Below, one piece after another: positions 12,291 through 23,519 of a stretch of DNA of 64,000 nucleotides. This DNA is from Dromiciops gliroides (Eukaryota > Chordata > Mammalia > Microbiotheria > Microbiotheriidae). A model generated the notes under the pieces. That model searched no databases, was not told the origin of the DNA, and saw nothing but the letters and a program-made list of their open reading frames with translations. Position 1 is the first letter of the stretch. Every line of letters begins with the position of its first letter. The stretch is taken from contig NC_057862.1 of NCBI RefSeq assembly GCF_019393635.1, positions 418,111,669-418,175,668 of the forward strand. Direction: 5' to 3'. A program made the translations under genes and the position numbers.

Positions 12291-12507
12291 GAATGTGTAC
12301 TTTTAATGAGCTGGGGCAGAGATATTTATACTCTCTTAAACTATTTGTAGGGCTGGGCCCACTGTAGGGGTTGTTTATTAGTAATCTTCTGCCCTCTGTC
12401 ATATTGAGGAGATTGAGGACATTCTGCTATGGCTCACCCATGCACAGTATATGAGGCCTACTACAGTTCGAGAAATGGTGTGGTAATAAATGGTTGTAGT
12501 GATAAAG

Positions 12508-12738
12508 GAGCAGCTAGATGGTACAGTGGATAGCATGCCAGGCCTGGAGTCGGGAAGTTCAAATCTGGCCTCAGACAGTTACTCGCTGTTTGATTCTGGG
12601 CAAGTCACTTAACCCTATTTGCCTCAGTTTCCCCATCTATAAAATGAGCTGGAGAAAGGGATGTATCTTTGCCAAGAAAACCCTAAATGGGGTCATGAAG
12701 AGTTGACACAATTGAAGTGACTTAACAGCAACAACAAA
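12508..12738 (+). mobile_element. MAR1-type SINE with TSD
   Basis: Head gagcagctagatggtacagt, long MAR1 tail aaatgagctggagaaaggga, catgaagagttgacacaatt and acagcaacaacaa. Flanked by agtgataaa on both sides (12499-12507, 12739-12747). Confidence 0.9.
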
Positions 12739-13250
12739 AGTGATAAATAATGCTGGTGCTGGTGAATGGCGATAGTGAAGGTGGCAGTGATAATGGTAGT
12801 CATCGTCATGTGACCCCAGTAATGACATCGGGTGATGATGGAGGTGGTGAGAATAGTGACAGTGTGGGAGTGATGAGAGCTGGTAGTGGGCGATAGCTAA
12901 CCTTGATGATGGTGATCATGATAATGGTAGTCATGTAGGGATGATGAGAGCAATAGTGATAATAGAGATGATTCAGTGGTATTAGTGATGATGGTTATTA
13001 TGGTGATGTAGATAGGGATGATGGTGTTGATTCTTTTGTTTTTGGAGGTCTCATGGACCTCCCTAGCTGGACAAGGCTGGAAATATAACAGCCACTCAAG
13101 GGCCCAGTCTCAATGTTGATTGGCATAGAGGCCTTTACTTGTTCCACTTGGCTGTCGTGGGCCATTTTGCCCTTCTTTAGGAAGCCTGGTGGTTCTCCAC
13201 TACCAGGGGCTCAGTGGTGGTGATATTGATGGTGGTAATAATCTTGATTG
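12739..13250. repeat. Degenerate GATGGT/GTGATA minisatellite region
   Basis: About 290 bases (12745-13030) built mostly from gatgatggt, gataatggt and gtgat variants, with a smaller patch near 13205-13245. The remainder (13030-13200) is not repetitive. A related tract sits at 15145-15300. Confidence 0.65.
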
Positions 13251-14349
13251 GTATTTTGGGACTCTTGTCCAAGGATCGTCTCTTTTTCCTCCCATGTTTC
13301 TCTCCAGAGCCAACATACACACCACTACAAAGACCATGCAACCATCCTATCTCGACCCCCACCTACAGGGCAATCTGCCACATGGGTCCTGAGATCAATC
13401 TACTCCCCAAAGTCAGGGAATCAATGTACAGACCCAACCAAATTATCTTGACTCCAGGATATACATAGATTACAACTTTTATCTCTCAAGGGCTGGGTCT
13501 TGTAGCATTTATCCAAATTACTCACAGGAAAGAAGCTTCCTCTGGGGAAGTCTTGGAATATTGAGCATGCTGCTAAGAGTTGTCTCTAATTGAAGACAGA
13601 TATAGTGCCCTCTGACCTGCTTTAATCCAGCCCCATTTAGCTTCATGTGGCTTCTTTATATGAGAAAGCTCACAGTTCCCAAGTTGACTTACCTTTTGTC
13701 CAATGAACTCTCATTTCCCAGCAAACATTATCACTGAGGCTCAAGGAAATGAGGTTCAAGAAGTTGGTAAAGCTCCAGATAAATTCCTTACTGGGTTTTT
13801 TCCCAGTGAAAGAGTTTTCTTTCTCAAAGGAGCAAGTGTGACTAAGGCCCTTCTGCAAACCATTATTGTCTAGCTTAGCTACCGCATGAAAATTAACTTC
13901 ACTTCCTAGAAATAAAAAGGAATGTGATCCTAATATCCTGAAGTGGTAAAGCTTTTATCTCCTCTTTATTCCAAATATTTCAAATATTGGCTTCTCTGCA
14001 TGCTCTTCTCAAAAACAATATCACCAGAAGAAGCAGGGATAGTTGCTCTGTAAATAAGTGAGATAGGGAGAGGTAAGGTGTCTCACTTGAGGTTGCACAG
14101 CAAGTGACAAACGAAGCCCAGATGAAAAATTTCAGTCTCTTGTCTCTCATCCAATGGCTTGCTTTCTTCCATAACCTATCTTCCCATTCCTCTAATTCTT
14201 TCTGATCCTGCCAAAGCATCCACCTTGGAAGCTTCCTTTGATTGGCTCTCGAAGGCTTTGGTCTTCTCAGAAGGGAGATTTCTGAGTCAGAACACCCATA
14301 CAATGCCTTTCTTCTCTGTATTTAAGCAGCACAGGCTGGTACAGGGACA

Positions 14350-14717
14350 TCACAGAGTGTGCATTTATTTCGCTTTCCTCTCCTTTGTTCACTCTCCATT
14401 CCAGCCGAATGGACCTGCTAGTGGTTCCTAACATTCCACACGCAAGTGGTTCCCCATGTCTGTAATGAATTCCTTATCTCTGCCTTCTAGAATCACCAAT
14501 GCCCTTCAGATGGCATAGATCAGGTTCTATCTCCTGCTCTCTCCAATTGTCAGTGCTTTCTCCCTTTTGCAATTATGCTGCATATGTTTTACATTTACTC
14601 AAATGTGTACATTTCATCTTCCTCATAGGATGTAAGCTCCTTGTAAACTGTTTTTTTCTTTACACCCCTAACTCAGTATCTTGTACACCTAATAGATGTT
14701 TGGTGAATTGAATTGAG
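14350..14717 (+). mobile_element. L2/L3-like LINE 3' end
   Basis: Ordered L2/L3-class tail words: ccattccagccgaatggacc, tgtctgtaatgaattcctta, ggatgtaagctccttgtaaa, and a terminal tagatgtttggtgaattgaa. Confidence 0.6.
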
Positions 14718-14839
14718 GTGACATTTGTCTGATTAATGAGAAGCTTGAGAGCAAGGTTACTCAAAAGTGACAAAGTTGGGTCATTTGGAAGTTGAGTTTT
14801 GGCTTTCTAACAAAAAAAAAGTAGGTTCCTCAGCCCCAC

Positions 14840-15060
14840 TCCTGGCTCAGTTCGGTATAACTAGTTTGCTCTGGGATGAATATGTAAATATGCAAATTGT
14901 CATTCCTACATGTTGACAAAATTGACAGCCAAAGCAAATCTCTGGATCTGTGACACTGCTGAGGAGAAATGATTTAACAACTGCAGTCTCCAGAAGGAAA
15001 TATGATGGAGTGAGCCCATGACTATAGCAGCAATCAGAACTGTAAAACAAGGGCTTTAGC
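14840..15060. promoter_or_regulatory. Candidate intronic conserved element
   Basis: Repeat-free block with an octamer-like aatatgcaaattg near 14887-14899, ttgacagcc near 14920 and aaatgatttaacaactg. No conservation data available. Confidence 0.2.
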
Positions 15061-15144
15061 TGACGAGATCTGTAATTATGCTGTTACCAGAAGAAAAGAA
15101 AAAAAAAACACCCCAGGCACAGGAGAAGCCCACAATAGGGAGGT

Positions 15145-15300
15145 AAAAATGGTGAAGGGGGTGATGATGGAGATAGGGATATTGATGGTGATAATGGAGA
15201 TAGTGATACGATGGTGTTGACGATGCCGTTACTACTGATGGTAATGACAGTGTGATGCCCAAAAGAGTGATGGTGATATTTACGAAGATGGCGATGGCAG
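15145..15300. repeat. Degenerate GATGGT minisatellite
   Basis: Runs of gatgatggagataggga, ttgatggtgataatgg and similar units, decaying downstream. Same motif class as 12745-13030. Confidence 0.65.
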
Positions 15301-15424
15301 TGGGTATATATTCTGAGATTGAGAAATTATCCTCATGTAGAACCAAGTCAGGAGATCTGATTTTGCATATGAGGGGCCACCTCTCAGATTGCAGCATGGT
15401 ATCATGCCCGGGGAGGGGGGGGGG

Positions 15425-15625
15425 AAGCAATAACAACAGCCCTGGATTCGGAGCTGGAAGATCTAAATTTGAATCACAGTTCTATCACGTACTACCTGGG
15501 TTATCTTGAGAAAATCAGTTTCCTGCTCTGGGCCTTAGTTTCCCCATTTGTCATCTAAGGGAATTGGACCAGGTGACCTCAAAGACTTCTTCTGGCTCTG
15601 TATTTTATGTTCCTATAATCCCAAA
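15425..15625 (+). mobile_element. MIR/THER-type SINE
   Basis: ctggattcggagctggaaga, tttgaatcacagttctatca, gccttagtttccccatttgt, then ggaattggaccaggtgacct. A similar copy is at 25510. Confidence 0.6.
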
Positions 15626-15844
15626 GGTTCATCCTCCTCTTCTCTATAATGTAGCAGCGTCCCTTTGTCCTTGTCCTCTCAGGTTCCCCTTCCAAAAGCC
15701 GGCTAGGTATGATACATGGGAACTGCCACTGCACTTTCATTTTCTTTCCAGCGGATTCTAACATGGAGTCTTTGTATCCAGAGCACCTAAGAGGAACTGC
15801 ATCAGGAGAGCAGGGAGAATGGCCCTGAAACCCAGGACATACTT

Positions 15845-16340
15845 AATCCTTCCCTCCCTCAATCAATGAGCTTTAACTGGGGGCCTTTTGTACTAAAGGT
15901 ACCTGTGGGGAGAGAAACAGGAGAAGACAGTCCCTGCTCTCATGGAACTCCTGGCTTAGTTGGAAAAGCAAATCATCCATGCATCCATGAAAAGGTTAAC
16001 ATAATAAAGGCAGAGGAGATAATGTGAGGTCAGAGGAGAGAGAAATGACTATGCATTGAAATAGTCAGGGAGGGGGTCAGACTTGAGCTGGACCTTAAAG
16101 GATGCCTCGAGTTTGCACAGACAGGGAAGAGGAGGTGGGGAGGGTATGCCCATTAGGGTAATGAGGGAGAGCAAAACTAGAAATTCAAATAAACCCAGTG
16201 GGGAAGGGGAGGTTCAGGGGAACCAGCAAGGAAGCTGGTCCAGATGAGCAGGAAAAAAGACCTGGGGAGGTGAGGTTGGACTGAAGGGAAAGAGAGCTGC
16301 TTCTCATGGAGCTGTTATGTCCAGTCATAGGTGTGGAAGC
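15845..16340 (+). repeat. Dispersed repeat DR-A
   Basis: tgctctcatggaactcctgg, ataatgtgaggtcagagg, acttgagctggaccttaaag and a g-rich stretch. Same order as the other DR-A copies. Confidence 0.5.
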
Positions 16341-16554
16341 TTTGAGGTCCCTTCTTATGCTATAGTGGGGCTAAGCACAGGAGATTAACTTGTGGTGTAG
16401 GATTGGGAGAGTATAAAAACGATTTGAGCCTCTGTGGTCCTTTGAGGCAGTGTCAGTAATCATGTAAGATAAAAATGGCGTCCATCATGTGAATATAAAA
16501 ATGGTTCACGTGTGGCATCAAGAGATAGGATCAAAGGTCTGACTGATCCCATCC

Positions 16555-16700
16555 CTTAATAATAATAGTAATAGTCTCGATAGCTACAGTCCCCTGGGTT
16601 TTACAAAGCACTTCCTCTCACAACCTAGAAGGGAGGGAGTATAAGGATTATTATTCCCATTTTACAGATGAGTAAACTGAGGCTCAGAGAACTCCGGCAG
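16555..16700 (-). mobile_element. MIR-type SINE fragment
   Basis: ggattattattcccatttta, cagatgagtaaactgaggct. Reverse-strand MIR 3' half. Confidence 0.6.
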
Positions 16701-17074
16701 GTTGGTCTTCCATTATGTCATATGCCATCTGAAGGCAAGGGAAAAAAAGCCACTCAAAAGTGTTATTTGGTGCAAATAGCCGCTTAGAGCCCTCTTGGTT
16801 AGAGGCCTAGTTTTTCTTCTCTTTGGAAGCAGTAGAGACTATGAGAGTATACCTGACAGCTTTACCTAGCCACATGAGAGACCTGTGGCTGTCCCTTCCT
16901 ATGGCCTGAAGCCAGCTCCCTGTCACGACAGCCATTTATAAAGCAGACTTTCCCGGGGCCTCGTCTTGGAGCCTGTTTGCTTGTGGCCAAAGGCTTGCGC
17001 ACACTCTTGTGCACACAAGGCCTATAGGTAAGGATGGCCTGATAACCGTGTTCTTTTCTTTGTTCTCTTTTCAG

Positions 17075-17103
17075 GAGTAAAGTATGCTCAGCGCCACCGA
17101 AAT
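17075..17103 (+). CDS. CHST8: CHST8 29-nt coding microexon
   Basis: A very short internal coding exon, seen from splice signals and protein similarity. A strong pyrimidine tract ends in ttttcag at 17074. A near-perfect donor gtaagt follows at 17104-17109. With one base carried over from an upstream exon, the 29 bases read (G)VKYAQRHRN and end on a codon boundary, which joins in frame to the next exon's [10 protein letters not shown]. From memory, human CHST8 has a similar segment here: GIKF, basic residues, then DLPPGGSQDG. This is the stem between the Golgi membrane anchor and the sulfotransferase domain, so it has a spacer role rather than a catalytic one. The phase is 1 at entry and 0 at exit. 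The identity would fail if transcripts skip it. Confidence 0.8.
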
Positions 17104-17754
17104 GTAAGTTTTGCCGCTGCCAAGGGAAAGCAGCTTGGACCCTTCTAAGCCATGAATTTCTCCATTCTTCATCCATAGCTGCTCTGGGCCCCACTAATAG
17201 AGGTTGTCAATCTTGGTTGGGTGGATGGGGAACCCCAAGAAACTGCAGTAGGTTAGAGGAGAACTGGTGGGATCCTAGTGAGACTGCTCCACCTAGTGAC
17301 TTTCTAGATAATTGCAGTCACCGGCAGAGCCTATTCTAATACAGGTACCCACAAGATCCTGGGCAGGATAGGGTATCAGGACCCTTGGGACCCCAGGTGG
17401 AGGGTCTCCTCAACCAGACCATTTCCCCATATAAAAATTCAGCTCAGTGTCTTCCCCTGTTAACTCATATGCGTATTAGTATCAGAGACAAGAAGCAAGA
17501 TGTTCATCCAAGTCCCAACACCAGTAATCAAGATAAACATACATAACTGTCCCTTTCCTTTGGATGCTTCAGTGTCTCCACATGTGGAATGAAATTTACC
17601 ATTTCTCTTTGCTCCCAAAAGGAGACACAAATTGGCCTAGTGGAGAGAGCACTGATTTCACTCAGAAGCCCTAGATCCAAATCCCAACTCTACTAATGAG
17701 TTCAGATGCCAGGTACATATTTGACCTAGGTAGGTGGCTTTTCCTCAATCGGTC

Positions 17755-18105
17755 AACCAGTCAGCTAGCATTCACTGCAGGCCAGGAATTATGCTAAGTA
17801 CTAGAAATGTTAAAAAAAAAAAAGGCAAAAACAAGAATTGCTGCCCCGAAAGGGGCTTACATTCAAATGAGGGAAACAACATGCAAAAAAATCATACTTA
17901 CAAAATATATACAGTGTAAATGGAAGGTATTCTCAGAGGAAAGGCAGTAAGAGGGAGAGGAGGCAGAGATACCAAGAAAGGCCTTCTGCTGGGCATGTGA
18001 TTTGGGCTGAGTCTTGAAGGAAGGCAGGAGGAAAAGAAAGTAAGCATTCTATGCATGGGGGATAGCTACTGAGAAGGCATGGATTCTGTAGACGGAGTGA
18101 TGTGT
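17755..18105 (+). repeat. Dispersed repeat DR-A
   Basis: gccaggaattatgctaagta, gaaaggggcttacattcaaa, aaggtattctcagaggaaag, gggctgagtcttgaaggaag. A well preserved order for this family. Confidence 0.65.
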
Positions 18106-18111
18106 TTGGTA

Positions 18112-18385
18112 GACAGCTAGGTGGTATAGTGGATGGAGTACTGGACTTGGAATCAGGCAGTCCTAAGTTCAAAGTCATTCTCAGACACTTACTAGATGTG
18201 TGACCCTGGGCAAGTCACTCTGTCTACCTCACTTTCCTCCTCAGTAAAATCAGGATTAACAATAGCACCTGCTTCCCAGGGTGGTTGTTAGGATGAAACG
18301 AGATAATATTTGTAAAGCACTTTACAAACTTTAAAGCACTATATAAATGCTTTATATAAAGCATTTTATAAATGCTGAGTACATG
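18112..18385 (+). mobile_element. MAR1/MIR SINE, full length
   Basis: Head gacagctaggtggtatagtg, gtgtgaccctgggcaagtca, cagggtggttgttaggatga, aagcactttacaaactttaa and a duplicated tail tataaatgctttatataaag. Confidence 0.8.
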
Positions 18386-18599
18386 AAGGTGACTATCATT
18401 TATGTAAGAAGACTAGAAAGATAGGAAAGAGCCAGACTCATTTACAAAAAGAGCAGGTTACCAAAATACAAAAACAAAACAAAAACAAACAAACAAAAGA
18501 AGCAGGTTAGGCTAGATAATCGCTAAGTATGCTTCCAATTTAATATCTGTGATCTTATAATTAATCATTCCCATTCTCATTCTGCTCTAAGCTTTCCAA

Positions 18600-18765
18600 A
18601 ACTTCCCTCGCAACCACTTCAGGAAATAGGTAGCACATGTATTACTATCTTCTTTGGCAAAGGAAACTGAGGCTCGTCTAGAGTCACACAGCTAGGAGGG
18701 ATCAGGCCCTTGAACCCAAGCCCACTGCCCCCAAATCTAGGACTCTTTACCCTATAAACTGAGGC
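18600..18765 (-). mobile_element. MIR-type SINE
   Basis: aaggaaactgaggctcgtct, gtcacacagctaggaggg, ttgaacccaagcccactg. Confidence 0.65.
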
Positions 18766-18987
18766 TGCCATGATCTGTGACATCCGTGAAGTCTTCCTGA
18801 CTCCAAGTCTAGCTACTTTCTCAACTTTCCCACTGTTCTAAAAGACCAATAATGGTAAAATAATGAAAGTGAGGCCTTTGTGGCTTCTCACCTTTACAGG
18901 CAGGATGGTCCCAGTGGGTGTTTTGTTATTGGTTATGAAGGCCCAGTGGCCTTTTTAACCCCTTTTTTCTCTTCCTCCTCCCCCTAG

Positions 18988-20127
18988 GACTGTCCACCAG
19001 GCAGCAACCAGGATGGGAGAGTGATGGTGCATAAAGCAGGAGCCTTGGCAAAGGTCACTCCCCATGGCTCCCCAGGCCCAGGCCACCGGGACCAGGAGCA
19101 GCAACTGAACGGCCTGGTGGTTCTGGTGAGAGACCAGGCTAAGCCTGGACTGGAGGGTGGCCGAGTGCAGCTCCGGCAGCGCCGGAGGAGGCTACTCATC
19201 AAGAAGACACCGATCGTCATTGCCCTGAACAGCTCCACCGTCACCCTAGCTCAGTTAGACCCCCGGGATGCGGGAGCCCCTGAGAGTCACTGGCACCGCC
19301 TCTACCAGGTACAGCATGAGAGGAAGAAGATCATGCGGGACACATGCGCCAAATACAAGAGCAATAGTCGCAGAGTCATCACGCCCTACCACGTGTCCCG
19401 AATCTTTGTGGAGGATAAGTACCGTGTCCTGTACTGTGAAGTGCCGAAGGCTGGCTGCTCCAACTGGAAACGGGTCCTCATGGTCCTCAGCGGACTGGCC
19501 TCCTCCACCAGGGACATCCAGCACAATACCGTACACTATGGCAACACCCTGAAGAGACTGGATGGCTTTGACCGCCATGGCATCTCTCACCGCCTCAACA
19601 CCTACACCAAGATGCTGTTCATCCGGGAGCCCTTCGAGAGGCTGGTCTCTGCTTTCCGGGACAAATTTGAGCATCCCAATAGTTACTATCACCCGGTTTT
19701 TGGTAAGGCCATTCTTGCCCGATATCGTGTGAATGCCACGCGGGAGGCGCTAAGGACGGGCTCAGGTGTGAGGTTCTCTGAGTTCATCCAGTACCTGCTG
19801 GATGTGCACCGGCCTGTGGGCATGGACATTCACTGGGACCATGTAAATAGACTGTGCAGCCCTTGTCTCATCGACTACGATTTTGTGGGCAAGTTTGAGA
19901 GCATGGAGGAAGATGCCAACTTCTTCCTGCGCCTCCTTGGCGCTCCCCGGAACCTGACCTTCCCCAGGTTCAAAGACAGGCACTCCAATGAGGAGCGGAC
20001 GACCACAAGGATTGCCCACCGCTACTTTGCCCAGCTGTCCCCCCTGCAGAGACAGCGTGCCTATGACTTTTACTACATGGATTACTTAATGTTCAATTAC
20101 TCCAAGCCCTTTGATGACCTGTATTGA
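18988..20127 (+). CDS. CHST8: CHST8 terminal coding exon (GalNAc-4-O-sulfotransferase 1)
   Basis: Encodes the last 379 residues of a Golgi type II sulfotransferase (sulfotransferase 2 / HNK-1 ST family). The enzyme moves sulfate from PAPS to carbon 4 of terminal GalNAc on N-glycans of glycoprotein hormones such as LH and TSH. The exon opens after a cccctag acceptor, in frame, with [11 protein letters not shown] basic run [12 protein letters not shown] follows at about 19171. The 5'-phosphosulfate-binding motif [10 protein letters not shown] is at 19444-19473 and the 3'-phosphate-binding region [11 protein letters not shown] at about 19624-19656. Four N-glycosylation sequons are visible (NSS, NAT, NLT, NYS). 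It ends [16 protein letters not shown] and tga. The catalytic region is almost identical to human CHST8 as I remember it, more so than to CHST9 or CHST13. No stop or frameshift is seen. The true start codon is in an upstream exon, not the internal methionine at 19024. Confidence 0.95.
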   Translation, partial: DCPPGSNQDGRVMVHKAGALAKVTPHGSPGPGHRDQEQQLNGLVVLVRDQAKPGLEGGRVQLRQRRRRLLIKKTPIVIALNSSTVTLAQLDPRDAGAPESHWHRLYQVQHERKKIMRDTCAKYKSNSRRVITPYHVSRIFVEDKYRVLYCEVPKAGCSNWKRVLMVLSGLASSTRDIQHNTVHYGNTLKRLDGFDRHGISHRLNTYTKMLFIREPFERLVSAFRDKFEHPNSYYHPVFGKAILARYRVNATREALRTGSGVRFSEFIQYLLDVHRPVGMDIHWDHVNRLCSPCLIDYDFVGKFESMEEDANFFLRLLGAPRNLTFPRFKDRHSNEERTTTRIAHRYFAQLSPLQRQRAYDFYYMDYLMFNYSKPFDDLY

Positions 20128-20695
20128 CAGCTAGGGGGGGAGGGCAAAGGGTCTTGGTTGGGCCAGCTTCAGGGGTAAGGCCTGGGTCTGATTCAAGGCC
20201 CAGTCTGGAAGGACAGTGTTTCATCACTCTGGGAGCTGGCATTCCCAGAAAACCTGCCCTTTCCCAGAAGGACATGGTCATCAAGACCATGCCCAAGCAG
20301 CAAGACTATGGGGGCTCTGGCTCCCCTTAAGAAATCAGTGCCATGGCTATGGTATTGGCAGCAGGAGAGGTTTGTGAGTTCCATTTCAGGGAGCCAGGCA
20401 GGCAGGGTGGGGAGCTCGGCTCTTGTATTTATGTAAGGCCTTCTCCATTCAAAGGCTAAAAAGAAAGCCCTCTGAATATATTTGGGGGTTGGGGTAGTAA
20501 TTGTAAAGGCTCAGCAACTTGGGTCTCAACCAGGTAGGTACATGGAGAGCCAAGAAGCCATGGGTAGAGAGGCCTGAGGCCAGAGAAATTGGAGGCTGAG
20601 TCTCTGTGGTGGGGAGGGACATTCCTCTTTCCTTTGGCTCTGCGGGCAGAGATCCCTGTGGAATTGGGTTCCCAATAAAGCACATGTTTTCTAAG
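20128..20695 (+). other. CHST8: CHST8 3' UTR
   Basis: Follows the stop codon directly. It ends near a canonical AATAAA at 20674-20679, with a T/G-rich stretch (gcggtggttttcatcc) just downstream, so cleavage is expected around 20690-20700. Contains no recognised repeat. The UTR is short for this gene type, and longer alternative ends downstream are possible. Confidence 0.8.
20674..20679 (+). terminator. CHST8: CHST8 polyadenylation signal
   Basis: AATAAA, about 550 bases after the stop codon, followed 15-25 bases later by a G/T-rich element. Confidence 0.85.
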
Positions 20696-21107
20696 CGGTG
20701 GTTTTCATCCAGCCTTTCCCTCCACCCCAGATAGTCATTCTACGTCAGGCTTCTCAGTGGGGCCTATCCCAAACTCAACCTCACCCCCACCCCCCACCCA
20801 TTATCATCTGTATGATCCTCAGGCACTGTGTCAGGCTGAGGGATCTTGTACTCGGCATTGGGTCCCCTCTTAATTTAACCTGTGGCACATGCATACAGGG
20901 GAATGCAATTACCATCCCAAGTCACCATCCCAGTCCATGAAGCTCCTTTTCATCCTCTGCAGACACCTGGACTTGGGTCCCTGGATTCCTGTGCAGTCCC
21001 CTAAATGCCACACCATTTTTTCAGACAAGGATATTTGGTCCAGCTGAATGGGTGGAGGTTTACAGGTCTGAGCCGGATTTCTGGGTTGTGGCTATTGTGG
21101 GGGTACA

Positions 21108-21170
21108 ACTGGCTGTGTGGCTGTGTGGCTGTGTGATGGTGTGGCTGTGTGATGGTGTGGCTGTGTGCAC
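21108..21170. repeat. ggctgtgt(ggtg) minisatellite
   Basis: Several tandem ggctgtgt units, some followed by gatggt (ggctgtgtgatggtgt). Confidence 0.85.
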
Positions 21171-21849
21171 TCCTGTGAGGGTACCGCCGTGAGGGTGTCA
21201 TGGTGTTGCTGCATGTCACTTGCTTAAGCTGGTGAATGTTGCCCTGGAGGTGGAATGCCACGTTCCTGTCACTGAGCCAGTGACATAACCATGGTCTTAG
21301 TTATTTGTTGGGCTTAAAACCCATTTTTATGAGCTCATCCCCAAATCACCTGAGTTGGAAGAAATAGCCCCTGAAGTATTAGTCCTCTCATCCTCTCCTT
21401 CTCACCAGGTCTTTTCAACATGCACGCACACTATCAATGACACAAAATGCTCCCTACACATCAGTACACACAAGTCCCATCAGTAACTACACACACATCA
21501 AGCTCTACACAAGGGCCCTCCACGACAGACCAACCCGCCCCTCCAAACATGAGCACGCAAAATACTGCCCAGTTCAAAAACTCCTCATTGCTTGTCCACA
21601 CACAAAAGCACCGTTAGTCTCACAGAAAACAATTCATAACCTCTAGGCACAGCCAAAGGATCCCAAAAACAGCCCATGAAGTGAGGAGCTTTCAATCATA
21701 CATCACTACTCAGCTTTCAGAGATAACCTCCTTTCCTGGGCAATTAAAATGAACAGTCCTGGGATTTGAAGGTTCAGGCAAAAGATTGGGAACAGGGGCA
21801 TTTTGAGAAACTAGACTCTGGAGCTGAGGTAAAAGGCTTCATCTACACC

Positions 21850-21955
21850 CCCATACACACCCCAGGACTCACTCTACCACAGACTCATCCTAGCACTTAG
21901 CACATTGCCTGGCACATGGAAGGCACTTAATAAATGCTTATTGACTGACTAACTT
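21850..21955 (+). mobile_element. L2/L3-like 3' tail fragment
   Basis: tagcacttagcacattgcct, ggcacttaataaatgcttat, tgactgacta. Confidence 0.55.
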
Positions 21956-22904
21956 GATAGAACGTCATCTGGTTATGGACCCCACACCTATAGTGGCTTC
22001 TGGGGGGGTGGGGGAGGAAAGGGGAAGGGAGGGATAGGGAAGATATCTGTGCTGATAGCTGGATGGGGGCGGGGGGGGGGGAAGAGAAAGGAAAAGGACA
22101 GACTATCTGGGGTGGGGACTAAATTAGATAGGAGTTGAGGTGGAGCTGAAAGGCCAAGGTCTGGTCAGCACTCCTTCCTATTTTTATTAATACTATTCAT
22201 ATACAGAAGCTCCCTGAAAGGCTGGGAGAAATAGTGGGGATGAGGGGAAGTGAGGACGGAAGACGGAGATGCATCATGAGCAGACGGTACATCTATAGGG
22301 TGGGAAGTACAGACCGAGGGAGAGGACTGGTCTCAATTCATTATCAGATGACAACTACAGGAGTGGGGAGTCTTAGTCCCTAAGATCGGCCTCCAAATCA
22401 TCTACTGAGGGCAGATGTCTAGAACCCAGTCCTCTGCAAGCAACTCTGGTTGGAAATCTGGCCTCCAACTTAACCCTGGCCTGAACCATAGAATGATTCT
22501 AAGCTTTAACCCTCATCTTAAACCTGACTTTAACCCTAACCTGAACACCAACTTCAACCTTATCTAGCCAAGCAACCAGGCAAGTAGAGGGACATCACTG
22601 GAGATCAGCAAGGAGCTAAAGGGTGGGGATATCTCTTTATATAACTGGACTTTTTGCTTATGGATTGGCTTCCATTTGCTTCTCACAATTTCGGGTGTGT
22701 GTCCTATCCAGGAAGAAGGGAGCCGGCCTTAAATAAATTCGACTTCCCCAAGGTAGCAAGTAAGCATAACAATGAAGCACCTGGGTCAGTCAAAGGAGCT
22801 ATGGAAAAGAAGTCAGCAGATTGAAGAAGGTAGAGAAGGTAAGAATTTTTCAGGAACCTGAAGAAAACGTGCTGTGTTTATGTTTCTACTAGCACCGAGT
22901 GACA

Positions 22905-23515
22905 GCTAAGCCTTCATAAAGTACACACTGGTCTCCTTCCTAGAGAAGATGGTTGGAGGGCTGGAAGAATACATCTCCCCTCTCTAAAATTATCAGGGAC
23001 AATGAAGTTCCTTGAAAGAATAGAGGGCATTTCAAGGAAGAAACAAAGAAGTATATGAAGAAGCTGAGGGGAATTCCAATTAGTATCTGGAGGTCAGAGA
23101 TTGGATTGGACACCAAGAAGGAAGGAAAGAACAGCTGAGCATTTGGAGCTCATTAATAGGTGTAAGGCTCTTTCTGTGAAGGACAGAAATGGATCATCTC
23201 AGAAAGAAGTCACTTCTTTGGCTCCAAGAAATGATGACATCTGTGCACATCCAGTAACGGTCAAAGAAATAACAAATGAGACCCCCTACTAAAGGCCACT
23301 GAGGCAGCTATTTGTTGACCTGATATGAACAACGTTGTCCTTCCAGGGCACACATCTGGGATGTGATGGGGAGCCTCTTGAGATTTGTCAAACCTGACAG
23401 CCACAACCTGATCCTGATTAATTTGCATGGGGTTAAGTGATATCACCAGAAGTAACCTAGAGAGTATGGCTAAGGATTGTGAAATCCTGGATAAGAAACT
23501 AAAGGTTTTAGGGAA
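22905..23515 (+). repeat. Unassigned repeat-like stretch interrupted by a hAT-type MITE
   Basis: An A/G-rich region that seems to resume after the element at 23520-23710 (23715-23960). It resembles the 5' parts of CR1/L3-class LINEs in style, but I cannot name it. The 63-codon frame at 23101 has no recognised domain. Confidence 0.35.
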
Positions 23516-23519
23516 GGGC

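Larger units (their letters stand above)
1..17074 (+). other. CHST8: CHST8 intron upstream of the microexon (partial)
   Basis: Inferred intron: the next coding segment downstream is the microexon at 17075, which needs an upstream exon ending one base into a codon. I found no exon encoding the short cytoplasmic tail and hydrophobic Golgi anchor expected at the CHST8 N terminus, so that exon should lie before position 1. The intron holds marsupial SINEs, L1, CR1/L2 and RTE pieces, listed separately. I see no repeat or gene in 1-1170, 2400-2760, 4615-5650, 6215-7490 (apart from a TTG/TTA tract), 7610-9390, 11220-11720 or 13260-14350. Confidence 0.75.
17104..18987 (+). other. CHST8: CHST8 last intron
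   Basis: Begins gtaagt and ends in a long pyrimidine tract with cccctag. It holds a DR-A copy (17755-18105), a truncated MIR-like fragment near 17625-17710, a MAR1/MIR SINE (18112-18385) and a reverse MIR (18600-18765). The rest is not recognised. Confidence 0.85.
20700..22900. other. Intergenic sequence after CHST8
   Basis: Mostly unrecognised. Contains a small minisatellite (21108-21170), a short L2/L3-like 3' end (21850-21955), G-rich tracts near 22005 and 22065, and a loose TAACCC-like patch (22470-22560). No coding evidence: the frames here lack any known domain. Confidence 0.6.

Noticed and set aside
12061..12402. 113-codon frame and similar frames with RHLTLTSCVTLGKSLNPNC
   Set aside because: The recurring peptide is a translation of the SINE (also near 35174, 35510, 36049 and 40335), not a protein family.
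19255..19692. 145-codon minus-strand frame opposite CHST8
   Set aside because: Antisense shadow of a strongly conserved coding exon.
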